Of a stretch of 35,655 nt of DNA, positions 1 through 8,471 are shown piece after piece. The notes under the pieces are model-generated. The model saw only the letters and a program-made list of their open reading frames with translations. It was not told where the DNA came from and made no database searches. The DNA is taken from the NCBI GenBank assembly GCA_903830915.1, contig CAIKVR010000105.1, positions 1 to 35,655 of the forward strand, in the 5' to 3' direction. Source of the stretch: an uncultured Bacteroidales bacterium (GTDB taxonomy: Bacteria; Bacteroidota; Bacteroidia; Bacteroidales; Paludibacteraceae). Position 1 is the first letter of the stretch; each line of letters starts with the position of its first letter. Made by a program: the position numbers and the translations under genes.

Positions 1-120
1 GGGATTGGTTACTTTAATTTTTTGCATGATTATTTTTAAAAAGTAAAGGTCAAAAATCAATTGATTTTTGACCTTTACTTTTTAAAAATAATCATGCAAA
101 AAATTAAAGTAACCAATCCC
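1..120. repeat. Perfect 120-bp palindrome at the window edge
   Basis: Bases 1-60 are the exact reverse complement of bases 61-120, with no loop and no mismatch. The right arm contains the upstream region and first nine codons of icd, so the left arm carries those codons backwards. A perfect palindrome of this length that includes coding sequence and lies exactly at the edge is typical of an assembly or amplification fold-back. The true upstream region of icd, including its promoter, is therefore probably missing. Confidence 0.95.
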
Positions 121-1317
121 GTTGTAGAACTCGACGGTGACGAAATGACCCGAATTATTTGGTCGTTTATTAAAGAACAACTTATCCTCCCCTATCTCGA
201 TTTAGATATCAAATATTATGATTTGGGAATTGAAAATCGTGATTTAACCAACGATGAAGTGACTGTTGAGGCAGCTAAAGCTATCAATAAATACAATGTG
301 GGTATTAAATGTGCAACTATTACCCCCGACGAAGCCCGTGTGGAAGAGTTCAAACTCAAAAAAATGTGGAAATCACCAAACGGAACGTTGCGTAACATCA
401 TTGGTGGAACTGTTTTCCGTGAACCGATTATCTGCTCCAATGTACCTCGTTTAGTACCGGGCTGGACTCAGCCCATCGTAATTGGTCGTCATGCATTTGG
501 TGACCAGTACAAAGCGACTGATGTGGTTATCAAAGGAAAAGGTAAACTCAAAATGACTTTTACCAACGAAGCCGGCGAAACTAAAGAATGGGAAGTCTAC
601 AATTTCGAAGGTGATGGTGTAGCTATGGCTATGTATAACACCGACGAATCTATTTATGGTTTTGCTCAGTCATCGTTTCAGGTGGCGTTAGAAAAGAAAT
701 GGCCACTTTACCTGTCAACCAAAAACACTATTTTGAAAGCTTATGATGGTCGTTTCAAAGATATTTTTCAGGAAGTATATGAAAAAGAATTTGAAGCAGA
801 TTTCAAAAAAGCAGGAATTACTTACGAACACCGTTTAATTGACGATATGGTTGCCTCGGCAATGAAATGGAGCGGTGGTTTTGTTTGGGCTTGTAAAAAC
901 TATGATGGTGATGTTCAGTCTGATACTGTTGCTCAGGGATTTGGTTCACTGGGTCTGATGTCTTCCGTTTTAGTTACTCCCGATGGAAAAACGGTGGAAG
1001 CAGAAGCCGCTCACGGCACTGTAACACGCCATTACCGCCAACACCAACAAGGTAAAGAAACTTCGACCAACCCGATTGCATCCATTTTTGCCTGGACTCG
1101 TGGTTTAGAGCACCGTGGAAAATTGGACGGAAATGATGCATTGATAAATTTCTGCCGCAAATTAGAAGAAGTTTGTGTAGAAACTGTTGAAGCAGGCGAA
1201 ATGACCAAAGACCTTGCTATTTTGGTTCATGGTGATAATATTGCCCGCAAAGATTACCTGACAACTCAGGATTTTCTGGCAGCTATCAAACGTAATCTGG
1301 ACAAAAAACTTTCCTGA
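94..1317 (+). CDS. icd: NADP-dependent isocitrate dehydrogenase, eukaryotic-type
   Basis: Oxidatively decarboxylates isocitrate to 2-oxoglutarate with NADP in the cytoplasmic TCA pathway, supplying glutamate precursor and NADPH. The 407-residue protein has the length and motifs of the homodimeric eukaryotic-type family (human IDH1-like): substrate loop SPNGTLRN with Ser94, GRHAFGDQY with Arg132, the metal-site region [11 protein letters not shown], and the NADP-binding stretch [14 protein letters not shown]. Ser94 and Arg132 fall at the same numbers as in human IDH1, which supports the ATG at 94. An open frame runs upstream to 61, but those residues lie in the palindrome and have no family counterpart. 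A rho-independent terminator follows at 1340-1372. The identification is secure; only the upstream region is unreliable. Confidence 0.95.
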   Translation: MQKIKVTNPVVELDGDEMTRIIWSFIKEQLILPYLDLDIKYYDLGIENRDLTNDEVTVEAAKAINKYNVGIKCATITPDEARVEEFKLKKMWKSPNGTLRNIIGGTVFREPIICSNVPRLVPGWTQPIVIGRHAFGDQYKATDVVIKGKGKLKMTFTNEAGETKEWEVYNFEGDGVAMAMYNTDESIYGFAQSSFQVALEKKWPLYLSTKNTILKAYDGRFKDIFQEVYEKEFEADFKKAGITYEHRLIDDMVASAMKWSGGFVWACKNYDGDVQSDTVAQGFGSLGLMSSVLVTPDGKTVEAEAAHGTVTRHYRQHQQGKETSTNPIASIFAWTRGLEHRGKLDGNDALINFCRKLEEVCVETVEAGEMTKDLAILVHGDNIARKDYLTTQDFLAAIKRNLDKKLS

Positions 1318-1339
1318 TCGTTAAAATAAATTTATTCTT

Positions 1340-1372
1340 AAAAGCCTGATATTCAAATATATCAGGCTTTTT
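1340..1372 (+). terminator. Rho-independent terminator after icd
   Basis: AAAAGCCTGATAT is followed by a short loop, ATATCAGGCTTTT and a T run. The hairpin lies 23 bases past the icd stop codon. Confidence 0.88.
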
Positions 1373-1406
1373 GATTAAAAAAGTAATTAACGAAGCATTA
1401 TGAATG

Positions 1407-1437
1407 TGTGATTTTTGCAAAATTCGTTGTATTTTTG
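1407..1437 (+). promoter_or_regulatory. Bacteroidota-type promoter for the sugar transferase
   Basis: The -7 box TATTTTTG at 1430-1437 matches TANNTTTG exactly. TGTG at 1407-1410, 19 bases upstream, matches the TTTG -33 box at three of four positions. Transcription would start near 1444, giving a short leader before the ATG at 1456. Confidence 0.5.
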
Positions 1438-1455
1438 CATTATTACTACAAAAAA

Positions 1456-2970
1456 ATGAAATTCTACAGACCAAAAAGATTTAATATTCTCATTGACCTG
1501 CTAATGCTACTACTTAGTTTTTATGTAGTATTAGACTGGTTTCCGCTTACAACTTCAACTCCTTTTGAAAAATATTCATGGCCAACTTTGTTTTATACAT
1601 TGGCATGGGTCTTTGTATCCTATCTTTTTAACAGATACAAACCACTCCGAAAACAAAAGTATTATGAGGCAACCATCCGATTGCTTTATGTCTGTGAAAT
1701 TTTGTTTGTATTTTTTTCTTGTTTACTTCATCTTTTCTTTAAAGAGTTTTCAGGTTTTGTTCTCCTAACTATTACTATTGGTGCATTTTTAGTCAATTAC
1801 CTGGCAATTTCTATCTATTTTGCTTACCGTTTTGCAGTTGAGTACCGTGAAGTTGATTTTGAAAAACTGGAAGAGCGTGTTAATGCACTTCTAAAACCGG
1901 CAAGTCCATTAGACGAGGAAAGCTATTTCCAACTCTGCGAAACCATACAAGCACATTCAGGAAAAAAAGTTCTTGATTTTCTGAAAAACAGATTTGATTT
2001 GTCAAGTGGAAACACTTTGGTTTATATCTCCAATGACCCTGAAAGTCTTCAAATGCATCCAAATTATATTTACTCAACCATTATTCAACTTGAACGGCTG
2101 AATGATATGCGTGCTGTAAATCGCAAATTTCAAATTATAAATGAGAAAATTTCAGATAATGGAATTTTTATTTGTTGTTTCGAATCAAAAAGCACCCGAA
2201 AAAATAAAATTCTTAATAGACACATAAAAGGGATTAATTATATTGTTTACTCAATCGATTACCTGTATAAACGGTTTATGCCTAAAATATTTATTACCAG
2301 AAAATTATACTATTTTATTTCTCGTGGTAAAGATCGTATTTTTTCTAAAACGGAAGTACTTGGTCGCCTTTATTATACTGGTTTTAAAGTAATTAAAGAA
2401 AAGAAAATTAATAATCTCACTTATATTGTGGCACAGCGGGTTAAACAACCTGAACCTCCTCAAAAAGTAATTTATGGTCCGCTTATCCGTTTGAAAAGAG
2501 TTGGTAAAAATGGAAAACCATTTGAAGTTTACAAAATGAGGACTATGCACCCATTCTCTGAGTATCTGCAAAGTTATGTTTACGAGAAGAACAGCCTGAA
2601 AGAAGGTGGTAAATTTAATAAAGATTTTAGAGTGACCACAATTGGAACAGTTTTACGAAAATATTGGCTTGATGAATTACCAATGATTTTTAACCTTTTG
2701 AAGGGTGATATGAAATTGGTTGGTGTCAGGCCATTAAGTAATCATTATTACAGTCTCTACAGTAAGGAACTGCAAATTAAACGTAATAAATTTAAACCAG
2801 GGCTTCTTCCTCCTTTTTATGCTGACATGCCTAAAACGCTTGAAGAAATTGAACAATCAGAAATGAAATATCTTATTGCCTGCGAGGAAAAAGGGGTTTT
2901 TATGACAGACGCAAGATATTTGTTCCTCATATTAAACAACATACTTTTCAAAAAAGCCAGAAGCGGATAA
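1456..2970 (+). CDS. Membrane-anchored bacterial sugar transferase (polyprenol-phosphate sugar-phosphotransferase family)
   Basis: Probably moves a sugar-1-phosphate from a nucleotide sugar to a lipid carrier, the first membrane step of surface polysaccharide synthesis. The 504-residue protein has four hydrophobic segments (about 10-27, 43-58, 74-95 and 99-122). A middle domain (about 180-330) resembles a methyltransferase-like fold without an obvious cofactor motif. The C-terminal half is the bacterial sugar transferase domain: YGPLIRLKRVGKNGKPFEVYKMRTM from residue 340, and LDELPM with the catalytic-type Asp406-Glu407 pair followed by NLLKGDMKLVGVRPL. The helix with the KRxxDxxxS signature that normally precedes the catalytic domain is not visible. 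ATG 1456 is chosen because the predicted promoter lies just upstream and the longer open frame from 1408 would overlap it. No other glycosylation genes are adjacent, so the substrate cannot be given. Confidence 0.82.
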   Translation: MKFYRPKRFNILIDLLMLLLSFYVVLDWFPLTTSTPFEKYSWPTLFYTLAWVFVSYLFNRYKPLRKQKYYEATIRLLYVCEILFVFFSCLLHLFFKEFSGFVLLTITIGAFLVNYLAISIYFAYRFAVEYREVDFEKLEERVNALLKPASPLDEESYFQLCETIQAHSGKKVLDFLKNRFDLSSGNTLVYISNDPESLQMHPNYIYSTIIQLERLNDMRAVNRKFQIINEKISDNGIFICCFESKSTRKNKILNRHIKGINYIVYSIDYLYKRFMPKIFITRKLYYFISRGKDRIFSKTEVLGRLYYTGFKVIKEKKINNLTYIVAQRVKQPEPPQKVIYGPLIRLKRVGKNGKPFEVYKMRTMHPFSEYLQSYVYEKNSLKEGGKFNKDFRVTTIGTVLRKYWLDELPMIFNLLKGDMKLVGVRPLSNHYYSLYSKELQIKRNKFKPGLLPPFYADMPKTLEEIEQSEMKYLIACEEKGVFMTDARYLFLILNNILFKKARSG

Positions 2971-3021
2971 AATTCAAGTCCCAATCATAAATTAACTAAT
3001 TAGCAACCAACCAATTACCAA

Positions 3022-5028
3022 ATGGAAGAAGAAAAGATTACGGGATTACCCGAAAATGCATATCGTGAGTTAAATAAGGGTGAAGAATATAAACCAGTTA
3101 TGCCTGCCGAAACAAAATTCCCGGAAGTAACAGCATGGTCGCTCGGCATGGGTCTTCTTATGGCTGTAATTTTCTCGGCAGCTGCAGCTTATTCTGGATT
3201 GAAAATTGGTCAGGTATTCGAAGCTGCCATTCCTATTTCAATTATTGCTGTTGGAGCATCGGCAGCCATGCGGAAAAAAGGTTCATTAGGGCAAAATGTA
3301 ATTATTCAATCCATTGGGGCATCGTCAGGTGTTATCGTTGCGGGAGCTGTATTCACCATTCCCGGTCTTTATATTCTTCAGGCTAAATTCCCTGAAATAC
3401 AGGTTGATTTCTGGCAGATATTCTTTTCATCACTTTTGGGTGGATTTATAGGGATTCTGTTCTTAATTCCATTCCGTAAGTATTTTGTAAAAGATATGCA
3501 CGGCAAGCTACCTTTCCCTGAAGCTACCGCAACCACTGAAATTCTGATGACCGGAGAAAAAGGCGGAAGTCAGGCAAAACTACTGATTATAAGCGGTATT
3601 ATTGGTGGATTATTCGATTTCTGTTTTTCAGCATTCAAACTATGGAGCGAAGAAATTACGTCCCGAATTATTCCTGTTGGTGAACTGATGGCTGATAAAG
3701 TAAAAATGGTGCTTAAATTCAATGTGAGTGCACTAATCTTCAGTTTTGGCTATCTGGTGGGACTTCGTTACGCATTAATTATCACAGTTGGTTCCTTACT
3801 GTCGTGGTTGGTTCTTATTCCGTTGGTAAATGAAATTGGTGCGCTTTCAGCACATCTGAGCGGAGGTGTAAACCCCTTTGCAGCCATGTCGGCCGAACAA
3901 CTTTTCAAATTGTACGTGAGACCGATTGGTATCGGTGCAATCGCTATGGCAGGTATAATCGGAATTATCAAGTCTTCGGGCGTTATTGGCAGTGCTTTCA
4001 AATTAGCATTAGGTATTGGAAGCAAAGCCCATTCGGAAGAAAAGGTGGAACGAACACAAAAAGACCTGAAAATGTCGTTTGTAATGCTGCTTATCTTCTT
4101 TACCTTAGTTGCAATATTTGTTTTCCTTATTATCGGAGTCAAAATCACCTTATTACAAGCAGTTATAGCGTTGATTACCATTCTAATTATTTCATTTCTG
4201 TTTACAACCGTTGCTGCCAATGCCATAGCCATTGTTGGTTCAAATCCGGTTTCAGGAATGACATTAATGACTTTGATACTTTCGTCGGTAATTCTGGTTT
4301 CGGTGGGACTGAAAGGCTGGCAGGGAATGGTGAGCGCCTTGATTATCGGTGGAATTGTATGTACAGCCCTTTCGATGGCAGGTGGTTTTATTACTGACCT
4401 AAAAGTGGGTTACTGGCTTGGAACTACTCCTGCCAAACAACAAACTTATAAGTTTCTGGGAACTCTTGTTTCGGCAGCAACAGTAGGAGTTGTGATTTTT
4501 ATTCTGAACCAGGCTTATGGTTTTGTGCAAACTCCACAACATCCGCAACCTATGACTGCCCCACAAGCTAATGCCATGGCAGCTATCATTGAACCGCTTA
4601 TGTCGGGTTCGGGTGTGAGTTGGGTTTTGCTCGGTATTGGCGCAGTTATTTCTATTTTGATTAATTGGTTAGGCATTTCGCCTCTGGCTTTCGCATTGGG
4701 TATGTTTATTCCACTACCCTTGAATACTCCATTGGTTGTAGGTGGTTTACTAAATCACTGGTTCTCGAAAAGCACTAAGAATGAAAAACTCAACAATGCC
4801 CGTGTTCAACGTGGAATCCTTATTTCGTCCGGATTTATTGCCGGAGCAGCATTGTTTGGGGTAGTTGGTGCATTTATAATATTCTTCACCAACAATGGCG
4901 ATGCTATGAATCTGAATGTATGGCAAAATCCCGACGGAAAAGGTGCTCAGGTTGCTGCCTTGGTTGCCTTCTTAGCCTTAATTGCTTACTTTGTGTGGGA
5001 ATCTTTCAAAGCGAAAGAAGAAGATTGA
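3022..5028 (+). CDS. OPT-family oligopeptide transporter
   Basis: An inner-membrane, proton-driven transporter of the OPT superfamily, whose members import oligopeptides or metal chelates. The 668-residue protein is hydrophobic throughout, with about 14-16 predicted membrane segments. It carries the family's N-terminal signature AYSGLKIGQVFEAAIPISI around residues 55-73 and the conserved region KLPFPEATATTEILMTGEKG near 167-186. A charged cytoplasmic N-terminus of about 35 residues precedes the first helix. The gene starts 51 bases after the sugar transferase on the same strand, with no terminator seen between them, so some read-through is possible. The substrate is not evident from the sequence. 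A second, unrelated peptide transporter (POT family) lies at 29702-31249. Confidence 0.92.
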   Translation: MEEEKITGLPENAYRELNKGEEYKPVMPAETKFPEVTAWSLGMGLLMAVIFSAAAAYSGLKIGQVFEAAIPISIIAVGASAAMRKKGSLGQNVIIQSIGASSGVIVAGAVFTIPGLYILQAKFPEIQVDFWQIFFSSLLGGFIGILFLIPFRKYFVKDMHGKLPFPEATATTEILMTGEKGGSQAKLLIISGIIGGLFDFCFSAFKLWSEEITSRIIPVGELMADKVKMVLKFNVSALIFSFGYLVGLRYALIITVGSLLSWLVLIPLVNEIGALSAHLSGGVNPFAAMSAEQLFKLYVRPIGIGAIAMAGIIGIIKSSGVIGSAFKLALGIGSKAHSEEKVERTQKDLKMSFVMLLIFFTLVAIFVFLIIGVKITLLQAVIALITILIISFLFTTVAANAIAIVGSNPVSGMTLMTLILSSVILVSVGLKGWQGMVSALIIGGIVCTALSMAGGFITDLKVGYWLGTTPAKQQTYKFLGTLVSAATVGVVIFILNQAYGFVQTPQHPQPMTAPQANAMAAIIEPLMSGSGVSWVLLGIGAVISILINWLGISPLAFALGMFIPLPLNTPLVVGGLLNHWFSKSTKNEKLNNARVQRGILISSGFIAGAALFGVVGAFIIFFTNNGDAMNLNVWQNPDGKGAQVAALVAFLALIAYFVWESFKAKEED

Positions 5029-5100
5029 TAATTTCTATCAACGATTTGTGTTTTTGAAAAGATATTTCTACAATTATTGCTAAAAATAGACCTTTTAACT

Positions 5101-5781
5101 ATGAAATTGACTTATCTAAAAGTACTCTTCATTATAACAATGTTTATTTTAATATCTAGATCGATTGCACAGGATCGGAACTATAATGTATCTATTGAAG
5201 CAAGAAATGAGGCCACATCATACCTTAATAAAGCCACTAATCTCCTAAATTCAGGAAAAACAAAAGAAAGTTTCACTCCCATAATCAAGGCAATTCGTAT
5301 AGATTCTACGTTATTTAATTCGTACGGTATACTTTTCAAAGCATGTATTATGAACCAAAATTATTCAGACTCATTACTGAATTATTTTTATATTGGCAGT
5401 CGAATTTATGATGCTGATGATAATATCTGTTTTTATATAGCTGAAATATACCGATTCAGAAAACAATACAGAAAAGCAATTATTGAATATACAAGTGCAA
5501 TAGAGTTCAGTAAGAGCGGTGACGAAAAATCTTTTAATTATGCTGCTTATTTCTCTGGCAGAGCATTTTGTTATTCACAAACCAACATGTTTGCACTAGC
5601 TATAAATGACTATACTGACTATCTGAAAATTCAGCCCGATAATCCCGTTATGCTTCTGAATCGAGGTGTTTGTTTTCAGAAAATTGGTAATGATAAAAAT
5701 GCTGTTACAGACTGGAAAAAATCTGCTGAACTTGGTTTACCTATTGCAAAAGAGTACCTGAACAAGCATAAAAAGAAATAA
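5101..5781 (+). CDS. Exported tetratricopeptide-repeat protein
   Basis: A 226-residue protein starting with a signal peptide (MKLTYLKVLFIITMFILISR, then cleavage near SIAQ), so it is probably periplasmic or outer-membrane associated. The rest reads as TPR-like helix pairs: a stretch around residues 30-60 and clearer repeats around 120-150 and 157-222, with motifs such as FALAINDYTDYLKIQPDN and LLNRGVCFQKIGNDKNAVTD. TPRs bind other proteins; the partner is unknown. An in-frame TTG lies upstream at 5077, but ATG 5101 places the signal peptide at the N-terminus and is preferred. The gene converges on the acyltransferase gene, 41 bases away. Confidence 0.75.
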   Translation: MKLTYLKVLFIITMFILISRSIAQDRNYNVSIEARNEATSYLNKATNLLNSGKTKESFTPIIKAIRIDSTLFNSYGILFKACIMNQNYSDSLLNYFYIGSRIYDADDNICFYIAEIYRFRKQYRKAIIEYTSAIEFSKSGDEKSFNYAAYFSGRAFCYSQTNMFALAINDYTDYLKIQPDNPVMLLNRGVCFQKIGNDKNAVTDWKKSAELGLPIAKEYLNKHKKK

Positions 5782-5822
5782 ACAGGAAAAATTTAAAGCT
5801 TGAATGTGAAAAACTAAAACAA

Positions 5823-6878
5823 TTATTTACTTTCTTTCCTTCTAGATTTTCGTATTTTTTTGGCCGATTTCTTCGCAGTCTTTTCCTTTAACCTTTCTTC
5901 TTTGGCTAATCGTTTTGCGATCCGGCGTTCATCCAAAACCTTTTTCAGATACTCTCGATAAGGTTCAATATATCTTTTTCGTTTAGTTTCAAGCAAATCG
6001 GCAATAGTAATCATTATACCTGTTTCATAAACAGAACCAAAATCCGGATCGAAAATTGAACCAAAAAATCTCATTGTATGGCTTAATCCAATGTAGGCGT
6101 GAAACAAAGGTGGTATTGTTTCTTCTTCGTTACGAATAGCTTTTTGAAGTGTCTTATAATCAGATGAATGATCGTCTCCCTTAAAAATATCCAGAGCAAG
6201 TAATTTTGATTTCTTACTTACTTGTATTAAGTCTTTAGGGATAATCATTCTATCCGGGTCGGGAAAATATCTATACATATATTCGTAAATCAACTCCCTA
6301 GCTACCAAAGGGTAATGTTGATAAATCGTTACTTTCCCAATAAAATACCGTGCATTCTTTACAGTATGTGTTAAGGCTCCTAAACCATCCCAAAGATTAT
6401 CAAGTGCAAACAAACTTTTCATTCCCATTTTGGAAGTCTGATAATCCGGTTGTACAAAAGCACGCCCAAGTTCTATGGTGTAAGGCAAAAATTCAGTAAC
6501 AAACTTCTGACTAAAAATAAACAGATGTGACATTACAAAGTTTGGCTGTCCATCTTTATCGATATCCACATCAGTACCAGCCAAATACCTATAACCACCC
6601 ACAATTTCTTCAGCAGTTGGATCCCAAACAATTAGCTGATAATAAGGTTTATCCATAAAATCATATTCATCCAAATCAATTTCCTCACCTGTGCCACCAC
6701 CACCGGAACGAAACGATAACTCCCGCAATCTTCCTATTTCGCGCATCAAATTTGGAGAATTATGTGCGGTTATCACATAAATCTCGTTGTGAGCTTTATT
6801 AGTAGGCCGTAGAAATTTATCTTCGGTCAGCTCCTTTTTGAGAATTTCCCTATCGATGGGTGGAATTATGGATTTCAT
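5823..6878 (-). CDS. GNAT-fold N-acyltransferase (hemolysin-like, GlsB/OlsB type)
   Basis: Belongs to the GNAT-fold family once called hemolysin (Acetyltransf_5), which includes OlsB of ornithine-lipid synthesis and GlsB, the glycine N-acyltransferase of Bacteroides glycine lipids. These enzymes join a 3-hydroxy fatty acid from acyl-ACP to an amino acid. The 351-residue protein shows NEIYVITAHNSPNLMREIGR with RLRELSFRSGGGGTG near residues 28-60, LIVWDPTAEEIVGGYRYL, and ELGRAFVQPDYQ, a family-typical block. The C-terminal ~50 residues are rich in Lys and Arg and could touch the membrane surface. The usual O-acyltransferase partner (GlsA/OlsA) is not next to it here. The family is clear; the exact acceptor amino acid is inference. 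Confidence 0.75.
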   Translation of the reverse strand: MKSIIPPIDREILKKELTEDKFLRPTNKAHNEIYVITAHNSPNLMREIGRLRELSFRSGGGGTGEEIDLDEYDFMDKPYYQLIVWDPTAEEIVGGYRYLAGTDVDIDKDGQPNFVMSHLFIFSQKFVTEFLPYTIELGRAFVQPDYQTSKMGMKSLFALDNLWDGLGALTHTVKNARYFIGKVTIYQHYPLVARELIYEYMYRYFPDPDRMIIPKDLIQVSKKSKLLALDIFKGDDHSSDYKTLQKAIRNEEETIPPLFHAYIGLSHTMRFFGSIFDPDFGSVYETGIMITIADLLETKRKRYIEPYREYLKKVLDERRIAKRLAKEERLKEKTAKKSAKKIRKSRRKESK

Positions 6879-6920
6879 TAAAGAAAAATGCCTTCTGAAA
6901 GATTATAAAATTTGGTAGTG

Positions 6921-6928
6921 CAAAAATA
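6921..6928 (-). promoter_or_regulatory. -7 box upstream of the N-acyltransferase
   Basis: On the minus strand this reads TATTTTTG, a full match to TANNTTTG, 42 bases before the start codon at 6878. No clear -33 box is seen at the expected spacing. Confidence 0.42.
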
Positions 6929-7042
6929 GTGAATTTTTAATCTCTGACTCCATTTAACGAAACTATTTTTCAAAATATTTCTTTTTAATCTAAGTTAATC
7001 ATAAATCAGTAAGTAAAACTTTCTAACATAAAATTATTTCAG

Positions 7043-7073
7043 AAAAAAAGCTTCCCATACGGAAGCCTTTTTT
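7043..7073 (-). terminator. Terminator downstream of murA
   Basis: GCTTCC, a five-base loop and GGAAGC are flanked by A and T runs on both sides. It lies 16 bases past the murA stop on the minus strand and could work in both directions. Confidence 0.82.
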
Positions 7074-7088
7074 GCCAATTATTACAAA

Positions 7089-8393
7089 CTAAATTCGTTG
7101 AATATTAGCTCCAAGTGCGTTAAGTCGCTTGTCAATATCCTGATAACCACGATCAATCTGATCGATATTATGAATAATACTTGTTCCTTCTGCGCAAAGT
7201 GCAGCAATCAATAGAGCAATACCTGCGCGAATGTCGGGTGAACTCATTGTTGAAGCACGCAAATGAAGTTGATTTCCCTGACCAATTACAGTTGCCCGAT
7301 GCGGATCGCATAGAATAATCTGAGCACCCATATCAATGAGTTTATCCACAAAAAAAAGCCGGCTCTCAAACATTTTTTGGTGAATTAGTACACTTCCATT
7401 TGCTTTGGCAGCCACTACCAGAAATACACTTAGTAAGTCGGGAGTAAGACCTGGCCAAGGCGCATCTGCAATGGTCATAATTGACCCATCAATAAACGAT
7501 TCGATAGCGTAACACTCTTGTTTTGGAATAAAAATATCATCTCCAATTTGTTCCAATTGAATTCCTAAACGTCGAAAACTATCGGGAATAATTCCAAGTT
7601 CATTATAAGCAACGTTTTTAATTGTAATTTCGGATGCAGTCATAGCTGCCATTCCAATAAAACTGCCGACTTCAATCATATCAGGTAGAATTCGGTGTGC
7701 ACAGCCTTTTAATGATTTTACGCCATTTACTGTAAGTAGATTTGAACCAACTCCCGAAATGTCTGCTCCCATTGAATTCAACATTTTACAAAGCTGTTGC
7801 AGGTAAGGTTCACAGGCGGCATTGTAAATAGTTGTAATTCCTTCGGCCAATACAGATGCCATCAGAATATTTGCAGTTCCAGTTACAGAAGCTTCATCCA
7901 ACAGCATATAACATCCTGTCAGTTTTTTTGCTTCAATTTCATAGCGTTTTGCATCTGCATCATATCTAAACTCAGCACCTAGTTTTTGTATTCCCAGAAA
8001 ATGTGTATCCAACCTGCGACGACCAATTTTGTCTCCACCGGGTTTTGGTATAATTGCTTTACCAAAGCGAGCTACTAATGGTCCAACAATCATTACCGAA
8101 CCACGCAACGAAGCACTTTTCAAATAAAAATCGTCAGTCTGAAGGTAATCCAGATTTACGTTTTCGGATTTGAAAGTATAAGTATTTGCTTTTAATCGGG
8201 TTACTTCTACGCCCATATCATCAAGTAGACTGATGAGATTATTAACGTCAAGTATATCGGGAATGTTGCTAATCGTAACTATTTCGGGAGTGAGTAAAAC
8301 AGCACAGATTACCTGCAATGCTTCGTTTTTTGCTCCCTGTGGAATAATTGAACCAGAAAGCTGCCTGCCACCTTCAATTTTAAATGATGCCAT
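7089..8393 (-). CDS. murA: UDP-N-acetylglucosamine 1-carboxyvinyltransferase, Asp-type active site
   Basis: Catalyses the first committed step of peptidoglycan synthesis, transferring enolpyruvate from PEP to UDP-GlcNAc in the cytoplasm. The 434-residue protein has family length, with PQGAKNEAL containing Lys22 and the C-terminal Asp-containing block WPGLTPDLLSV. The active-site loop reads KPGGDKIGRRRLDTHF, so Asp121 stands where Escherichia coli has Cys115. Asp at this site is known in several phyla; it keeps activity and prevents covalent inactivation by fosfomycin. The gene follows the DUF4290 gene, an order common in Bacteroidota, with a repeat-filled 78-base spacer between. rimM, often next in this order, is absent; the terminator at 7043-7073 follows instead. 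Confidence 0.95.
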   Translation of the reverse strand: MASFKIEGGRQLSGSIIPQGAKNEALQVICAVLLTPEIVTISNIPDILDVNNLISLLDDMGVEVTRLKANTYTFKSENVNLDYLQTDDFYLKSASLRGSVMIVGPLVARFGKAIIPKPGGDKIGRRRLDTHFLGIQKLGAEFRYDADAKRYEIEAKKLTGCYMLLDEASVTGTANILMASVLAEGITTIYNAACEPYLQQLCKMLNSMGADISGVGSNLLTVNGVKSLKGCAHRILPDMIEVGSFIGMAAMTASEITIKNVAYNELGIIPDSFRRLGIQLEQIGDDIFIPKQECYAIESFIDGSIMTIADAPWPGLTPDLLSVFLVVAAKANGSVLIHQKMFESRLFFVDKLIDMGAQIILCDPHRATVIGQGNQLHLRASTMSSPDIRAGIALLIAALCAEGTSIIHNIDQIDRGYQDIDKRLNALGANIQRI

Positions 8394-8400
8394 ATTTTTA

Positions 8401-8470
8401 GTTGATAGTTTAAAGTTGATAGTTTAAAGTAAATAACTATCAACTGTTAACTACCTACTATCAATTTTAA
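8401..8470. repeat. Tandem and inverted spacer repeat between murA and the DUF4290 gene
   Basis: The 14-mer GTTGATAGTTTAAA occurs twice in perfect tandem (8401-8414 and 8415-8428). Inverted variants follow (ACTATCAAC near 8437-8445 and ACTATCAATTTTAAACT near 8458-8474), so the spacer can fold into a long AT-rich hairpin. It ends at the DUF4290 stop codon. Confidence 0.8.
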
Positions 8471-8471
8471 A

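Noticed and set aside
61-93. Extended N-terminus of icd beginning at a TTG
   Set aside because: The extra codons lie in the fold-back palindrome and have no counterpart in the family; residue numbering from ATG 94 matches the known active-site positions.
3768-4232. 154-codon open frame on the minus strand
   Set aside because: It lies wholly inside the OPT transporter gene and shows no domain; it is a shadow of membrane-helix codons.
8401-8470. CRISPR array
   Set aside because: The repeats are adjacent, only 14 bases long, partly inverted and without unique spacers or cas genes.
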